Below are positions 54,122-63,674 of a stretch of DNA of 64,000 nt, piece by piece. The notes under the pieces were generated by a model. That model worked only from the letters and a program-made list of their open reading frames with translations. It did no database searches and was not told the DNA's origin. The position numbers were made by a program, and so were the translations under genes. Numbering within the stretch: the stretch's first letter is position 1; the number at the start of each line of letters is the position of its first letter. Origin of the DNA: Pontivivens nitratireducens (GTDB lineage Bacteria; Pseudomonadota; Alphaproteobacteria; Rhodobacterales; Rhodobacteraceae); assembly GCF_014235845.1 (NCBI RefSeq), contig NZ_JACJUQ010000009.1:85713-149712 (forward strand), written 5' to 3'.

Positions 54122-55747
54122 ATGACCGATCATAGCAACAGGAAACCCGACTGGTGGAAAGGCGCTGTCATCTACCAGATTTATCCCCGCAGCTATCTGG
54201 ATACGACCGGCAGCGGGACAGGCGACCTGCGCGGCATCACGCGCAAGCTGGACTACATCGCCGATCTGGGCGTGGACGCGATCTGGATATCGCCGTTCGT
54301 CGCGTCCCCGATGCTCGATTTCGGCTATGACGTATCGGATTATCTGGCGGTCGATCCGCTGTTCGGAACACTCGACGATTTCCGGCAATTGCTGGACGCC
54401 GCGCATCAGCGCGGGCTGAAGGTGCTGATGGATCAGGTGCTGTCGCACACCTCCGACCAGCACGCCTGGTTCCTCGAAAGCCGTCAGGACCGCGACAACC
54501 CCAAGGCCAACTGGTATGTCTGGGCTGATCCGACGCAGACAGGCGGCCCGCCGAACAACTGGCTGTCGGTCTTTGGCGGTCCGTCGTGGCAGTGGGAACC
54601 GCGTCGCGGGCAATACTACCTGCACAACTTCCTGCGCCAGCAACCCGACCTCAACTATCATTGCGAGCAGGTGCAGCAGGCCGTGCTGGACACCTGCCGG
54701 TTCTGGCTGGATCTGGGGGTGGACGGGTTCCGGCTGGACGTGTGCGCCTTCTACTTTCACGACAGCGAACTGCGCGACAACCCCCCCAATCCGGTTCAGC
54801 CGGAGGGCGCGCATTTCATGTTCAACCCCTATTCCATGCAAGCGCACAAATACGATATCGGGCGACCCGAAAATCTGGAATTTCTCGAACGGTTGCGCGC
54901 CCTTTGCGACACATATGATGACAGGATCCTTCTGGGCGAGCTCAATCAAGAGGACGGCGAGGAACTGCACAAAAGCTACACCGCCGGCCATCGCCTTCAC
55001 ATCGCCTATGGCTATTGGCTGCTCGGCTCCGAGGAGGTCAGCGCAGCGCTGTTTCGCGATACGGCCCGCGAACTGGGATATGGCGACGGCGACGGCTGGC
55101 CGTGCTGGGCGCTGGACAATCACGACTTCACCCGCAGCCTGACCCGTCTGGGGTTGGAGCGTAACCCCGAGGCAGGGCCGATCCTGACAGCGGCGATGAC
55201 GTTGCTGCGCGGGGCCTCGTGCCTCTATCAGGGGGCGGAATTGTCCCTGCCCGAGGCACAGCTGCCCTATGACCGCATTCGCGATCCCTATGGCCGCGAA
55301 TTCTTCCCGGCATACAAGGGCCGCGACGGCGCGCGCACCCCGATGCCATGGAACAGGGACGCCCCCCATGCAGGCTTTTCCGAGGCGGAGCCATGGCTGC
55401 CGGTGGTCGAACCGCATCAGATTTCCGCCGTTGACGTGCAGCAGGTGACCCTCGGCTCACCGCTCAACCGGGTGCGCACGTTCCTGAAATGGCGGCGCGA
55501 ACAGCCCGAGCTGCTGCAAGGAAGCATGAGCTTTCTCGACCTGCCCGAACCATTGCTGGGCATCCGGCGCAGCGGCGAGGGCCGGTCGATCATCTGCATC
55601 CTCAACCTGTCGAACGACGAGGTCGTGCACGAATGTACCGAGGATTTCTGCGGAACGCCGATCACCGGGCATGGCTTCACGGCCATTCACCGCAACGGCA
55701 TGCTGGAAATCCCGGCCTTCGGCGCGTGGTTCGGGGCGACGGAATGA
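54122..55747 (+). CDS. GH13 alpha-glucosidase 1
   Basis: A 541-aa alpha-amylase-family enzyme, cytoplasmic (no signal peptide). The (beta/alpha)8 signatures are present: DQVLSHTSDQHAWF, GFRLDVCAFYF (nucleophile Asp), ILLGELNQEDG (acid/base Glu) and ALDNHDFTRS (Asp). The overall pattern is that of bacterial oligo-1,6- and alpha-glucosidases acting on maltose, sucrose or isomaltose-type sugars. The ATG at 54122 is served by GGAGG, which overlaps an earlier spurious ATG. Overlaps the second GH13 gene by ATGA. Confidence 0.94.
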   Translation: MTDHSNRKPDWWKGAVIYQIYPRSYLDTTGSGTGDLRGITRKLDYIADLGVDAIWISPFVASPMLDFGYDVSDYLAVDPLFGTLDDFRQLLDAAHQRGLKVLMDQVLSHTSDQHAWFLESRQDRDNPKANWYVWADPTQTGGPPNNWLSVFGGPSWQWEPRRGQYYLHNFLRQQPDLNYHCEQVQQAVLDTCRFWLDLGVDGFRLDVCAFYFHDSELRDNPPNPVQPEGAHFMFNPYSMQAHKYDIGRPENLEFLERLRALCDTYDDRILLGELNQEDGEELHKSYTAGHRLHIAYGYWLLGSEEVSAALFRDTARELGYGDGDGWPCWALDNHDFTRSLTRLGLERNPEAGPILTAAMTLLRGASCLYQGAELSLPEAQLPYDRIRDPYGREFFPAYKGRDGARTPMPWNRDAPHAGFSEAEPWLPVVEPHQISAVDVQQVTLGSPLNRVRTFLKWRREQPELLQGSMSFLDLPEPLLGIRRSGEGRSIICILNLSNDEVVHECTEDFCGTPITGHGFTAIHRNGMLEIPAFGAWFGATE

Positions 55748-57435
55748 CCGGCGGGCGCGATATTCTGCTGGCGGACGCGATCCTGCGTGGCGGGCAACCG
55801 ACCTTCGATGCGCGCGACTGGTGGCGCGGTGCCGTCTTCTATCAGGTCTATTTGCGCAGCTTTCGCGACAGCAACGGCGACGGGATCGGCGACCTGCGAG
55901 GGGTGATCGAGAAGCTCGACTATATACAAGGGCTGGGCGTGGATGGGATCTGGCTGGCCCCGTTCTATCTGTCCCCGCAAAAGGATTTTGGGTACGATGT
56001 CAGCGACTTGCGCGCGATCGACCCCCGGTTCGGCACGATCGAGGATTTGCTGGAACTGATCGAGGGGGCGCATGATCGCGGAATGCGCGTGCTGGCCGAT
56101 TTCATCCCCTGCCACACGTCGGACGAACACAAATGGTTCCGCGACAGCCGGGCCTCGCAGGACAACGATCACGCCGACTGGTACGTCTGGGCGGATGCCT
56201 CTGCCGACGGAACGCCGCCGAACAACTGGCTGTCCTCGTTTGGCGGGCCCGCCTGGACGTGGGAACCCCGGCGGAGCCAGTATTATTACCACCCGTTCCT
56301 GACCTGCCAGCCCGCGCTGAATCTGCGCAACGAGGAGACGTTGCAGGCCGTGATCGACGCGATGGCCTATTGGCGCGATCTGGGGATCGACGGGTTCCGG
56401 CTGGATGCGGTGCAATGCCTGTGCTGGGACGAGGCACTGCGCTCCAACCCCGCGCGCGTCACGCAGACGGACGATGTGGCCTTGGGCGGCGGTCCGAACA
56501 ATCCCTTCGCCCGGCAGGAACATCTGTTCGACCGCGACCTTCCGTTCGGCATGTCGATCATCGAACGGTTTCGCAAGGAGTTGACCGACGGTCACCCGGA
56601 ATTCGCCCTGATAGGGGAGCTGGCGGACGTGGACACCTCGCGTCTGGCCGTGAAATACACCGGCGGCCAGGACCGCCTGCACGCCGTCTACGATTTCGAT
56701 CTGATCCATAAGGGCAAGTCGATCCGGCGATGGGTCGAGACCCTGCGCGTTCGCTCCAGGTTCATCAATTCCGGCTGGCTGCTGAACGTGATGACCAATC
56801 ACGATTCGGAACGCGCGGTCTCGAACCTCACCAAATTCGCCGAGGATGCGGGCCAGCGCGACGCCGGTGCCAAGCTTTTGCTCTTTCTTCAGGCCACGCT
56901 GAGGGGCGGCGCCATCGTGTTTCAGGGGGAGGAACTGGGCCTGCCGCAACCGAAGCTGGATTTCGAGGACCTTCAGGATCCGTGGGGCATCAACCTCTAT
57001 CCCGATTTCGCGGGGCGTGATGGCGTGCGCACCCCATTCCCGTGGCGGCACGACCTCAAGAGGGGCGGCTTTACCGATGGAAAGTCCTCGTGGCTGCCGA
57101 TCCCGAAGGAGCATCTGCCCTTGGCCGTGGACAAGCAGGAGCATGACGAAAACAGCGTCCTGTCGTTCTTTCGCGCGCTGATGGCATGGCGCAAGGAACA
57201 CGCGTTCCTGCGCTGGGGGGGCGAGGTCGTTTGCGACGCCGACACCGTGCCGATCATCGCAATAGAGCGGCGCGGCGACAACCGGGCGATCACCTTCCTC
57301 GCGAATTTCAGCCTCGAAGAGCGTTTCTACCCCTGCCCCGGCAAACTGATCGCGTTTCCCCACTCCACCGCCCGGCAGGATGCGAAGGGCATTCACCTGC
57401 CCGGACTAAGCTTTGCCGCAACCTCGGCGGGCTGA
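55744..57435 (+). CDS. GH13 alpha-glucosidase 2
   Basis: A 563-aa paralogue of the upstream enzyme, with DFIPCHTSDEHKWF, GFRLDAVQCLCWD, LIGELADVDT and VMTNHDSERA as the four conserved regions. It differs in a longer insertion after the nucleophile (DDVALGGGPNNPF), so the two probably split the substrate range. No transporter or regulator for sugars is adjacent. Confidence 0.94.
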   Translation: MTGGRDILLADAILRGGQPTFDARDWWRGAVFYQVYLRSFRDSNGDGIGDLRGVIEKLDYIQGLGVDGIWLAPFYLSPQKDFGYDVSDLRAIDPRFGTIEDLLELIEGAHDRGMRVLADFIPCHTSDEHKWFRDSRASQDNDHADWYVWADASADGTPPNNWLSSFGGPAWTWEPRRSQYYYHPFLTCQPALNLRNEETLQAVIDAMAYWRDLGIDGFRLDAVQCLCWDEALRSNPARVTQTDDVALGGGPNNPFARQEHLFDRDLPFGMSIIERFRKELTDGHPEFALIGELADVDTSRLAVKYTGGQDRLHAVYDFDLIHKGKSIRRWVETLRVRSRFINSGWLLNVMTNHDSERAVSNLTKFAEDAGQRDAGAKLLLFLQATLRGGAIVFQGEELGLPQPKLDFEDLQDPWGINLYPDFAGRDGVRTPFPWRHDLKRGGFTDGKSSWLPIPKEHLPLAVDKQEHDENSVLSFFRALMAWRKEHAFLRWGGEVVCDADTVPIIAIERRGDNRAITFLANFSLEERFYPCPGKLIAFPHSTARQDAKGIHLPGLSFAATSAG

Positions 57436-57572
57436 ACCGGGTGAGCGCGGCGCGGCGGTCGATCACCAGCGGGCCGCGCAGGGAATATCTGTTTCTCATT
57501 GTGGCCTCATCCTACTCGAGTAGTTGAAGCTTCCGGCAAACCGGGTCAGCAGGTTTCACTGAATCTATACAG

Positions 57573-57968
57573 TCAGCCCCCGGAAGGACCGAAGTGAAGC
57601 GCGCGCAGCCAGGCGGCGAAATCCTCTTCGCTGGTGTGATCCGCAGCCAGGCCCTCCATCATGCGAACGCCCATTCCGGGATCGGGTCGCAGAGCCACGC
57701 CATTCAGCCGCAAGAACGTGAAGGCTGCAACGAAAGCGGTGCGTTTGTTGCCATCGACGAAGGCATGCGCCTTTGCGATGCCGTAGGCATAGGCGGCGGC
57801 GATCGCGAACACGTCCGCGTCATCATAGGCTGCCCGGTTCATCGCCCGTGTGCATCCCATTTCGAGAAGGGCCTGATCGCGGGTTCCCGGCGCCCCGCCG
57901 TGCCGCGCGATCTGGCGATCATGTACAACGTGCAAGGCGGCCAGCGGCACCCAGACCCATGCCTTCAT
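57573..57968 (-). CDS. doc: Doc-type (Fic fold) toxin
   Basis: A 131-aa death-on-curing toxin. The Fic-fold catalytic motif is HAFVDGNKRTAF (HxFxxGNxR), which in Doc phosphorylates EF-Tu and stops translation. N-terminal LHDRQIARHGG-like Doc features (VVHDRQIARHGG) are present. It is the downstream gene of a two-gene operon and overlaps the antitoxin stop by 4 nt. Confidence 0.93.
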   Translation of the reverse strand: MKAWVWVPLAALHVVHDRQIARHGGAPGTRDQALLEMGCTRAMNRAAYDDADVFAIAAAYAYGIAKAHAFVDGNKRTAFVAAFTFLRLNGVALRPDPGMGVRMMEGLAADHTSEEDFAAWLRALHFGPSGG

Positions 57969-58189
57969 GCAAGCGCCTGAAGCAGATCGCGGTTCTCATC
58001 CATCACGATCTCGGCAGCTTCGAGTGCGGCCTGCAGCTCCGGGTTTTCCGTCATCAGTTTCAGCCCGCCATCATCCGTGCGCACGGCATAAAGGGTATCG
58101 CCCTCCTTGGCATCGAGCAGGGCGAGCATCTCCGCGCTGAGGGTCACGACAGCGGAATTTCCAACTTTGCGAATCTTTGCTTCGATCAT
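57965..58189 (-). CDS. AbrB/MazE-type antitoxin
   Basis: A 74-aa protein with an N-terminal SpoVT/AbrB swapped-hairpin DNA-binding domain (KIRKVGNSAVVTLSAEMLALL) and an acidic helical C-terminus (ALEAAEIVMDENRD) that would neutralise the Doc toxin. Doc is classically paired with a Phd-fold antitoxin, so this is the AbrB-Doc variant. A palindrome upstream is its likely binding site. Confidence 0.92.
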   Translation of the reverse strand: MIEAKIRKVGNSAVVTLSAEMLALLDAKEGDTLYAVRTDDGGLKLMTENPELQAALEAAEIVMDENRDLLQALA

Positions 58190-58202
58190 GGCAGGCCCCT
58201 AC

Positions 58203-58218
58203 ATATACAGATGTATAT
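58203..58218. promoter_or_regulatory. Palindromic operator of the toxin-antitoxin operon
   Basis: ATATAC-AGAT-GTATAT, a 16-bp palindrome 14 bp upstream of the antitoxin start, in an AT-rich island suited to a promoter and AbrB-domain autorepression. Confidence 0.7.
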
Positions 58219-58268
58219 ACGCAAACGCCTGTCTCTCGTCAAGATCGCAGGAGCACCAGGAACCGGGA

Positions 58269-59276
58269 CTACAGGGGATAGCCAACCGGCTTTCCGTCGA
58301 TCATCCGCTCGATGTATTCCGTCATTCCGAAGCCTTCACGCCCGTCCCAGGTGAACCGCGAATAACCCTCGGCAATGCGGGAAACCAGGACCTCCCCCTC
58401 AACCGGGCGGCGGTTTCGCAGCGGGGCGAGCGACAGGATTTCGCTTTGAATGACCGCCCGTCGCCTGGCAGTGGCGACCCCCAGCGTGGCCCGTTCCGGA
58501 TCCTGCTGATCGGTCCATTCGGTGTGGATGTTGAGATCGGTAATCTCTTCGTAGTCGCCATCGACCAGCATCACGCCAAGGCGCCGGGTCTCACCCTTGT
58601 TGTCGGTGATGCGCAACAGCATGAAGCCGTCGCCGTTCTCGAAATTGCCGATGAACAGACGATAGTAGTGGATGGCCTGCCAGTAACGGGGCCCCCAGCT
58701 GTGATCACGCCAGCCGCGCCCGTCGATCTGCCAGCTTTCGTCACCGACGCGGATCACGCCGTCTACCTTGCCATGCTGGTTGAAATGTCCGCGTGAGAAA
58801 TCGCGGCCATACATGGTCGGCGTCACATCGTCCTGCGGCTCACCGCCATGCACGGGGGATGAGGCCGAATGCGTGAACCTGACCTCGGCCGGCAGACGTG
58901 GAGCATGCGCGAAGAGTTTCTGCGGTTCACGCAAATCGTCGGGATTCTCGACGATGATGACCTCGCCGTCATATTGCATTCGCGTCTGGCTGAGCGGCTC
59001 AACCACATCATAGGACAGCCCCCCGGCGTCAAAGGCATCGTTGTGCGAAATGCCGGGGCGCTGGAACTGGCAGGCAATGCGCCCGTCCGGCAAGTACAGA
59101 CAGACCGAAAGCTCGGCCCGCCCCTCGTTCACACGGTTTCCCAGACGCATCCAGCCGCCGACGCGCTGCTTGAAATCGAAACCGTTCATGTAAACGCTTT
59201 CGTTGAAGCTCGACACGGCGTCGGGCGCGTGCATGTACTCGTCTTCGGGTCGCATCAGGAAAACGTCGTCTTTCAT
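58269..59276 (-). CDS. CrtC/AttH-like (DUF7065/DUF7064-type) protein
   Basis: A 335-aa protein with the lipocalin-like AttH/CrtC architecture: an N-terminal barrel (FNESVYMNGFDFKQRVGGWMR) and a second barrel with the hallmark GRGWRDHSWGPRYWQ and FMLLRITDN. Relatives include hydroxyneurosporene synthase (CrtC), a hydratase of terpenoids. It ends an operon with acyl-CoA enzymes and overlaps the acyl-CoA dehydrogenase by 4 nt, so a hydratase or lipid-binding role in that pathway is plausible but unproven. Confidence 0.78.
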   Translation of the reverse strand: MKDDVFLMRPEDEYMHAPDAVSSFNESVYMNGFDFKQRVGGWMRLGNRVNEGRAELSVCLYLPDGRIACQFQRPGISHNDAFDAGGLSYDVVEPLSQTRMQYDGEVIIVENPDDLREPQKLFAHAPRLPAEVRFTHSASSPVHGGEPQDDVTPTMYGRDFSRGHFNQHGKVDGVIRVGDESWQIDGRGWRDHSWGPRYWQAIHYYRLFIGNFENGDGFMLLRITDNKGETRRLGVMLVDGDYEEITDLNIHTEWTDQQDPERATLGVATARRRAVIQSEILSLAPLRNRRPVEGEVLVSRIAEGYSRFTWDGREGFGMTEYIERMIDGKPVGYPL

Positions 59277-60499
59277 GTCGAAAGCTCCTCTGTGCGCGCG
59301 GTTGCGCGTTTCAATTCCGCGCGGGCCAGGGCCTCACGGTGCACTTCGTCGGGGCCGTCGCCAATCCGCAGAAACCGGGTTTCGGCAAAGGCCATGGCAA
59401 GGAAGAAATCCTCAGACAAACCTGCGCCGCCATGGATCTGAATGGCGCGGTCGATGATCTGCCCGGTGACCGTGGGCACAAAGATCTTGGCCATCGCGAT
59501 TTCATCACGCGCGGCCTTGTTGCCGTGCCGGTCCATCGCCCAGGCCGCTTTCAGGGTCATCAACCGGGCGGCTTCAAGCTCGGTCCGGCACTGGCCGATG
59601 ACCTGACGCACGCCACCCATCGCTGCCAGCTGGCTGCCGAAGGCGGCGCGATCCTGCGCGCGCGCGCACATCTCCTCGATGGCGCGTTCGGCCAGTCCGA
59701 TGAAACGCATGCAATGGTGAATGCGCCCCGGCCCAAGCCGCCCCTGCGCGATCTCGAACCCGCGCCCGTCACCCAGAAGGACATTCCCGGCGGGAACCCG
59801 CACGCCCTCGAAAACCACTTCCGCGTGACCCAGCGGCGGATGTTGAAAGCCGTAGACCGACAGGGGACGCTCCACGCGGACGCCCGGTGCATCCATGGGG
59901 ATCAGGATCATGGATTGCTGTTGATGGCGCGGCGCGGCGGAATCGCTCTTGCCCATGACGATGGCGACTTTGCAGGCCTCGGCCATTGCGCCGGTCGTCC
60001 ACCATTTGCGCCCGCTGACGATGTAATCGTCGCCGTCCCTTTCGATCCGCGTTTCGATATTCGTCGCATCGGAGGAGGCGACGGCCGGTTCGGTCATCGC
60101 AAAGCAGGACCGGATGTCGCCTGCCAGCAAAGGCTTCAACCAGCGGGCCTTCTGCGCATCGGTGCCGTAGGTCGCGAGGATCTCCATGTTGCCCACGTCC
60201 GGCGCGTTGCAGTTGAAGATCTCGGGCGCGGCCAGTGACCGGCCCAGAACCACGCATAGATGCGTGTACTGGTAGTTCGACAGCCCCTGCCCCTCGGGCC
60301 CGTGGTTGTAGAACAGATTCCAAAGCCCCTGCGCCCGAGCCTTCGCCTGCAAATCGCGCATCAGCGGCGTGTGGGTCCACCGGCCCTCCGCCCGCCCCTC
60401 GTCGAGAAGCTGTTTTTCGTTCGGATAGACATGCGCGGCCATAAAGGCGGTCAGCTTGCCTTTCAGATCTTCGGTTTTGGGGTCGATAGCGTCAAACAT
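59273..60499 (-). CDS. Acyl-CoA dehydrogenase, ACAD10/11 type
   Basis: A 408-aa enzyme with CFAMTEPAVASSDATNIETR (FAD-binding) and the C-terminal RIGDGPDEVHREALAR typical of ACAD10/11 and their bacterial relatives, in which the Asp of DGPDE acts in catalysis. In animals the same domain is fused to an APH kinase domain; here that kinase is a separate gene in the same operon. Such enzymes act on 4-hydroxyacyl-CoAs after phosphorylation. 9 bp after the ligase gene. Confidence 0.92.
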   Translation of the reverse strand: MFDAIDPKTEDLKGKLTAFMAAHVYPNEKQLLDEGRAEGRWTHTPLMRDLQAKARAQGLWNLFYNHGPEGQGLSNYQYTHLCVVLGRSLAAPEIFNCNAPDVGNMEILATYGTDAQKARWLKPLLAGDIRSCFAMTEPAVASSDATNIETRIERDGDDYIVSGRKWWTTGAMAEACKVAIVMGKSDSAAPRHQQQSMILIPMDAPGVRVERPLSVYGFQHPPLGHAEVVFEGVRVPAGNVLLGDGRGFEIAQGRLGPGRIHHCMRFIGLAERAIEEMCARAQDRAAFGSQLAAMGGVRQVIGQCRTELEAARLMTLKAAWAMDRHGNKAARDEIAMAKIFVPTVTGQIIDRAIQIHGGAGLSEDFFLAMAFAETRFLRIGDGPDEVHREALARAELKRATARTEELST

Positions 60500-60508
60500 G
60501 GTGTGGCC

Positions 60509-62119
60509 TTACGTGCTGTGGGTTTCGCGTTTGATGCGGATGCCGGCGGCTTCGCGATCCCAGGTGTCGTCGGTCAGTCCTGCCTCGCGCAGTTCGACTT
60601 TGCGGATCTTGGCGGTCGGCGTGCGCGGCAGCTCATCGACGAAGCGCAGGTAGCGGGGGATCATGAAATGGGCCATGCGCGGTTTCAGAAACGCGATCAG
60701 GTCCGCCGGGTCGAGGGTCGCGCCGGGGCGCAGGGCGAAGATGGCCAGCACCTCGTCCTCCGCCACATCGCTTTTCACGGCAACGACTGCGGCTTCGCGG
60801 ATCGCGGGATGTTCGGCAATGTCGCTTTCCACCTCGAATGAGGAAATGTTCTCACCGCGTCGCCGGATCGCATCCTTCATCCGGTCGCAGAAGTAGAAGT
60901 TTCCCTCCGCGTCCTTTCGAAACCCGTCGCCCGTGTGGAACCAGCCGTTGCGCCATGCCTCCGCCGTTGCTTCGGGGTTGGTGGCATAGCCATGGTTCAG
61001 CTCCCACGGGCAATCGGTGCGCACGATCAGTTCGCCCACCTCGCCCACCGGCACTTCACAGTCGTTTTCATCGACGATCCGCACCTCAACCCCGGCGCGC
61101 TGGCGTCCCGCGCTGCCTGTCGCGGTCGGATTGGGCTGCGACACGATGGGCATCGAAATCTCGGTCATGTTGAAATGCGTGTGCACGTCGGTTCCGAACC
61201 GCTGATGAAACTGCCCCGCGCTTTCGTTCATCGGAACATAGGTGCAACTGCGCAGAGTATGGTTGCGGTCATCGGGGCTTTCCGGTTGCTTGAGCAGGAA
61301 ATTTCCCATCACACCCAGCAGGATCGACGTGGTTATTCCGGTATCACGCACGACGGGCCAGAACTGGTCGGTCTTGAAGCTCTCGACCATCACGATGGAG
61401 CCGCCATGGATCAGCATCGCGGTCACGGGCATGACACCGCCGGAATGGAACAGCGGCAGATTGACCATGTATCGGTCGCTTTCGTTCAGAAACGGTGCGG
61501 CCAGCGCCATGTTGTACAGATGGCAATAGGATGACAGCACGCCCTTGGACGGGCCGGTGGTGCCGGAGGTGAAGATGATCGACTGCAAATGCCACGGCAT
61601 GACAGGTTCGGCCAGCGGGATCGGATCGGTACGGTCGCTGTCCAGCGCCGCGGCCACGTGCACTTTCTGACCGGCGATTTCAGACGCATCCCCCATCAGC
61701 ACCACGACCTCCTCGACCTGGCCGGGGGTCACCTCGGACAGATGCGGCGCAAGCTCGGCATGGACGATGGCAAGCCGCGCCTCGGACAGGGCCGCGGCAT
61801 GGGCCAGAAGCGTTCCGCGATACGCGGTGTTCATCGGAACGAACGTCGCGCCGAGATAGTTCAGCCCGAACCAGACCCGCAGCGCCTCGGAGCAATTCGG
61901 CATCCAGACCAGCACGCGGTCCCCCTGCTTCACCCCCAGATCGGCCAGCGCATGCGCGGTACGGATCGTGATCTTCAGCGTTTCGGCATAGGTCCACGTC
62001 GCACCGTCGGGCCAGACGGCGAAAATCTTGTCGGGCTGCGCGGCGGTCTGGCGTTCCAGCAGGTATCGCTGAACACAATCCTGCGGCGCAGGCATGCGCG
62101 GGTCTACATGTGCGCTCAT
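60509..62119 (-). CDS. Acyl-CoA synthetase (AMP-forming ligase)
   Basis: A 536-aa adenylate-forming enzyme: P-loop IIFTSGTTGPSKGVL, FNMTEISMP, WFHTGDGFRKDAEG, and a C-terminal domain with the catalytic Lys region RTPTAKIRKVEL. It resembles the crotonobetaine/carnitine-CoA ligase group. It would make the CoA ester for the kinase and dehydrogenase. ATGA overlap with the upstream small gene. Confidence 0.93.
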   Translation of the reverse strand: MSAHVDPRMPAPQDCVQRYLLERQTAAQPDKIFAVWPDGATWTYAETLKITIRTAHALADLGVKQGDRVLVWMPNCSEALRVWFGLNYLGATFVPMNTAYRGTLLAHAAALSEARLAIVHAELAPHLSEVTPGQVEEVVVLMGDASEIAGQKVHVAAALDSDRTDPIPLAEPVMPWHLQSIIFTSGTTGPSKGVLSSYCHLYNMALAAPFLNESDRYMVNLPLFHSGGVMPVTAMLIHGGSIVMVESFKTDQFWPVVRDTGITTSILLGVMGNFLLKQPESPDDRNHTLRSCTYVPMNESAGQFHQRFGTDVHTHFNMTEISMPIVSQPNPTATGSAGRQRAGVEVRIVDENDCEVPVGEVGELIVRTDCPWELNHGYATNPEATAEAWRNGWFHTGDGFRKDAEGNFYFCDRMKDAIRRRGENISSFEVESDIAEHPAIREAAVVAVKSDVAEDEVLAIFALRPGATLDPADLIAFLKPRMAHFMIPRYLRFVDELPRTPTAKIRKVELREAGLTDDTWDREAAGIRIKRETHST

Positions 62120-62619
62120 CCGCTCGCCCTCTTATCGTTCGTCCCGCCCGTGGAGATCTCGGCAAACGATGGGCGATGGACCATTTTCATCTCTTCGCGC
62201 AGCTCATCGTGCATATGCTGGCGCAAACGGGCGACGGCGGCATCGGCGCCCCCCTCTGCCATCCATTTCAGAAGCCTCTCGGAAATGGCCCGGTCCAGAT
62301 CGGCGGCCTGTGCCAACAGGAATGCGCTTGTGATCACATCTTGGGCGGAGGTCGGCTGCGTAGAGTCTGACTGCGCGGGATCTGGCGGAATGTCGGAGCC
62401 CGTGGCCAATGCCTCAGCCTCGACCAGGGCGCGCCGCTTGGCGTCAACCTCCCGCGCGATCAGGCCCGTATCCCAATCCAGCCGGGCACCGAAATTGTTG
62501 AGCAGATCAATGATCCCCAATGCCTGACCCCGGCCATAGGCATCGCCCACATGGGGGATCACGTCGTCGCGCAGCGTCTCGACAATGCCGGCAATCATCC
62601 GTTCGACCGAAAGTGTCAT
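62116..62619 (-). CDS. Small conserved-context protein, putative kinase partner
   Basis: A 167-aa, mostly helical, soluble protein without known motifs (starts MTLSVERMIAGIVETLRDDV; ends polar). It overlaps both the APH-type kinase and the ligase by 4 nt. In the levulinate pathway the APH-type kinase LvaA needs a small partner, LvaB; this gene is in the equivalent position, though the sequences cannot be compared here. Helical N-terminus followed by a Pro/Ser/Thr-rich linker near residue 80. Confidence 0.72.
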   Translation of the reverse strand: MTLSVERMIAGIVETLRDDVIPHVGDAYGRGQALGIIDLLNNFGARLDWDTGLIAREVDAKRRALVEAEALATGSDIPPDPAQSDSTQPTSAQDVITSAFLLAQAADLDRAISERLLKWMAEGGADAAVARLRQHMHDELREEMKMVHRPSFAEISTGGTNDKRASG

Positions 62620-63674
62620 GCCGCTGCCTCCAATGCCCGCTCGACCTGCAACAGGAGGCGCGGAATCTGTGCCCCCATGCCGGCCATGCGCATGTCGTTG
62701 AATCCGCGCTTGTCGAAACAGTGGAACGCGCCCAGATGCATGACGGCGAGCTTGAACGTCCCGAAAGCTTCGAAATAGGCCAGCCGCTGCGGGTTCACAT
62801 TCAGGCCGGTGCGGGCGACATATCGCTCCACCAGTTCCTCACGCGTCAGCAGGTGGCACATGTAACTGGAGCCACCCCGCCACGCGCGCAGGCAGGTCCA
62901 GCCCAGATCCTCCAGCGGATCGCCCAGATGTACCGTTTCCCAATCGAGAAAGGCCTGAATCTCGCCATCGACCTCAAGGAAGTTGCCGATGCGAAAGTCG
63001 CCGTGGATCACACTGATCCGCTCCGCCACCGGGGCATGGTCGCGGAACCACCCGGCCGACCATTCCAGCATGGGAATCCTGCGATCCGACCATTCGTGCA
63101 TCCGATCGACCCAGTAATCTATCTGCACGCGGGTCGCGGTCTGCGCCGTGGCACCGTTATCCAGTTCGGCCACCTGGGTGCCGCGCCAATCGAAATTGTG
63201 CAGATCGCCCAGGATGTCGAAGAACTGATGCCCCAGCTTCTTGCGCTTCACCTCATCAAATGCGGGGCCGCCATCGGGCGTCCAGGGGATCGGCACCTCG
63301 CCGGCCACCTTGTCACAGATGAAGAACGGCGCGCCGAAAACCCGGCTCGTGTCATCATGCCAATAGACCCCCGGCACCGGCAGGCCAGCGGCCTTCAGGG
63401 CCTGAAGGGTCAGGAACTCGGGCCGCGCGCGGTACGGCCCGAAAATGCCTTTCGGGGGACCGATCCGCAGGATCAGATCGCGTGAGACGCCGCCCCATTC
63501 GGCGGTGAAGCCATAGGTGACCCAGGAAAATCCGACCGTGAACCTGTTGAGCCGCCCGATGCTGACAGGCCTGCCGGTCTGTTGCGTGACAAAGGCGGTC
63601 AGCTCACCCCTTACCCGCTCGGTATCGAACGGATCGAAGGCGCGCGGGGCAGTGGTGACTGGTGTCTCAATCAT
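62616..63674 (-). CDS. APH-type phosphotransferase (LvaA/ACAD11-kinase-like)
   Basis: A 352-aa aminoglycoside-phosphotransferase-fold kinase. The catalytic loop ISVIHGDFRIGNFL (His-Gly-Asp...Asn) and the metal-binding IQAFLDWETVHLGDPLEDLGW are intact. Proteins with this signature next to ACAD10/11-type dehydrogenases phosphorylate the hydroxyl of 4-hydroxyacyl-CoA rather than antibiotics. The start overlaps the upstream membrane-protein gene by 8 nt. Confidence 0.92.
   Translation of the reverse strand: MIETPVTTAPRAFDPFDTERVRGELTAFVTQQTGRPVSIGRLNRFTVGFSWVTYGFTAEWGGVSRDLILRIGPPKGIFGPYRARPEFLTLQALKAAGLPVPGVYWHDDTSRVFGAPFFICDKVAGEVPIPWTPDGGPAFDEVKRKKLGHQFFDILGDLHNFDWRGTQVAELDNGATAQTATRVQIDYWVDRMHEWSDRRIPMLEWSAGWFRDHAPVAERISVIHGDFRIGNFLEVDGEIQAFLDWETVHLGDPLEDLGWTCLRAWRGGSSYMCHLLTREELVERYVARTGLNVNPQRLAYFEAFGTFKLAVMHLGAFHCFDKRGFNDMRMAGMGAQIPRLLLQVERALEAAA

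Noticed and set aside
54101..57396. Long minus-strand frames (438 and 569 codons) opposite the GH13 genes
   Set aside because: Both GH13 genes show all catalytic regions; the antisense frames have no motif and skewed Arg/Gln/Val content.
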